Assembly (NCBI GenBank): GCA_937967465.1 | Contig: CALBSW010000115.1 | Coordinates: 1-22,719, forward strand | From: an uncultured Flavobacteriales bacterium | GTDB lineage: Bacteria > Bacteroidota > Bacteroidia > Flavobacteriales_D > Sanyastnellaceae | Direction of reading: 5' to 3' | Length of the DNA: 22,719 nucleotides | In this document: positions 22,384 through 22,719 of the stretch, one piece after another | How positions within the stretch are numbered: the first letter of the stretch is position 1 | How the letters are laid out: the number at the start of each line of letters is the position of its first letter | The notes under the pieces: model-generated | The model's input: only the letters and a program-made list of their open reading frames with translations | The model's database searches: none | Told to the model about the DNA's origin: nothing | Translations under genes and position numbers: made by a program

Positions 22384-22719
22384 CTAACGTTTTGTTTGCG
22401 GACGGATGGTGGCCACGGCGCTTGAATGGGCTTCAATGTCGGACCGGTCCATCCGCATCTTCCGGAATTGGCCGCTGTGGTAGAGCGGCGCCTGGTTGTC
22501 ATAGAAGGGGCTGAACACATTGCCCGACTGGCCGGTCGGCAGGATGCTCTCCGCGCCGTCCACGTCGGCGAAGTCGATGCCGATTCGCTTGGAGGGGCCG
22601 GAGAAGACGGTGTAGTCCACGTCGCGCTTCAGCTTGAACTCGTATTTGCACAAGGCGTCCTTGGCCGCAGGCAGGCCGTATGGCCCCACGTTGAGCCAAT
22701 CGCCGAGGACGGGCACATC
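22384..22719 (-). CDS. Penicillin acylase family protein, C-terminal end (5' partial)
   Basis: The frame enters from the right edge and stops with TAG (22384-22386), leaving 111 residues. The segment 'ESILPTGQSGNVFSPFYDNQ' followed by 'LYHSGQFRKMRMD' is the characteristic C-terminal part of the penicillin amidase (Ntn-hydrolase) beta subunit, and 'VFSGPSKRIGIDFADVDG' upstream fits the strand before it. These enzymes are exported, self-cleaving amidohydrolases acting on N-acyl compounds such as acyl-homoserine lactones or beta-lactams; the substrate here cannot be told. The catalytic N-terminal Ser of the beta chain lies outside the window. The GTG near 22716 is internal to the gene, not a start. 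Confidence 0.85.
   Translation of the reverse strand, partial: DVPVLGDWLNVGPYGLPAAKDALCKYEFKLKRDVDYTVFSGPSKRIGIDFADVDGAESILPTGQSGNVFSPFYDNQAPLYHSGQFRKMRMDRSDIEAHSSAVATIRPQTKR

Noticed and set aside
1..22719. tRNA, rRNA, CRISPR array, insertion sequence or phage integration site
   Set aside because: No cloverleaf, conserved rRNA stretch, regular repeat-spacer pattern, transposase or integrase motif was seen on either strand.

Overview
The window looks like a GC-rich Bacteroidota chromosome, probably an aquatic member of the Flavobacteriales or a relative. The evidence is a SusC/SusD pair, type IX secretion (T9SS) C-terminal sorting domains, a TonB-receptor/DUF4249 lipoprotein pair, DUF418, Cys-rich 'GCTY...DGSC' repeats, and the absence of convincing Shine-Dalgarno sequences. 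Genus and species cannot be read from the sequence.

The core is a polysaccharide utilisation locus (PUL), most likely for a beta-glucan such as laminarin. It encodes a secreted multi-domain GH3 beta-glucosidase (1473-5144, +), a GH16 endo-beta-glucanase lipoprotein with a Calx-beta domain (9849-11045, -), a secreted GH5 glucanase with two CBM6-like domains (11187-14510, +), and a minus-strand operon of SusC (18135-21224), SusD (16499-18124) and a PKD-repeat surface lipoprotein (14755-16449). GH16 would cut the chain at the surface, GH5 and GH3 would trim and hydrolyse oligomers, the PKD lipoprotein and SusD would hold glycan, and SusC would import it with TonB energy. No regulator of the locus lies in the window.

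Inside the locus are a DUF418 membrane protein (5145-6410, -) and a second TonB-dependent receptor overlapped by a DUF4249 lipoprotein gene (6501-8876 and 8858-9829, +). On the left are the 3' end of a putative barrel protein (to 209, +) and a BaiN/HI0933-type flavoprotein (178-1395, -). On the right are a TfoX/Sxy-like small protein (21425-21745, +), a secreted protein of unknown function (21746-22318, -) and the 3' end of a penicillin acylase family gene (22384 to the right edge, -). I see no tRNA, rRNA, CRISPR array or insertion sequence, and no gene-free stretch longer than about 245 bases.

Three signals stand out. First, six genes have a TA..TTT promoter-like box starting exactly 12-13 bases before the ATG, which suggests leaderless transcripts. 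Second, the GH3 and GH5 enzymes share a near-identical N-terminal module of about 180 residues: a small beta domain, a four-cysteine cluster, Cys-rich repeats and one dockerin-like calcium loop. Third, the PKD lipoprotein is an exact tandem of two ~276-residue PKD+X units, where X is a Trp/Cys-containing domain I cannot name and which may bind the glycan.
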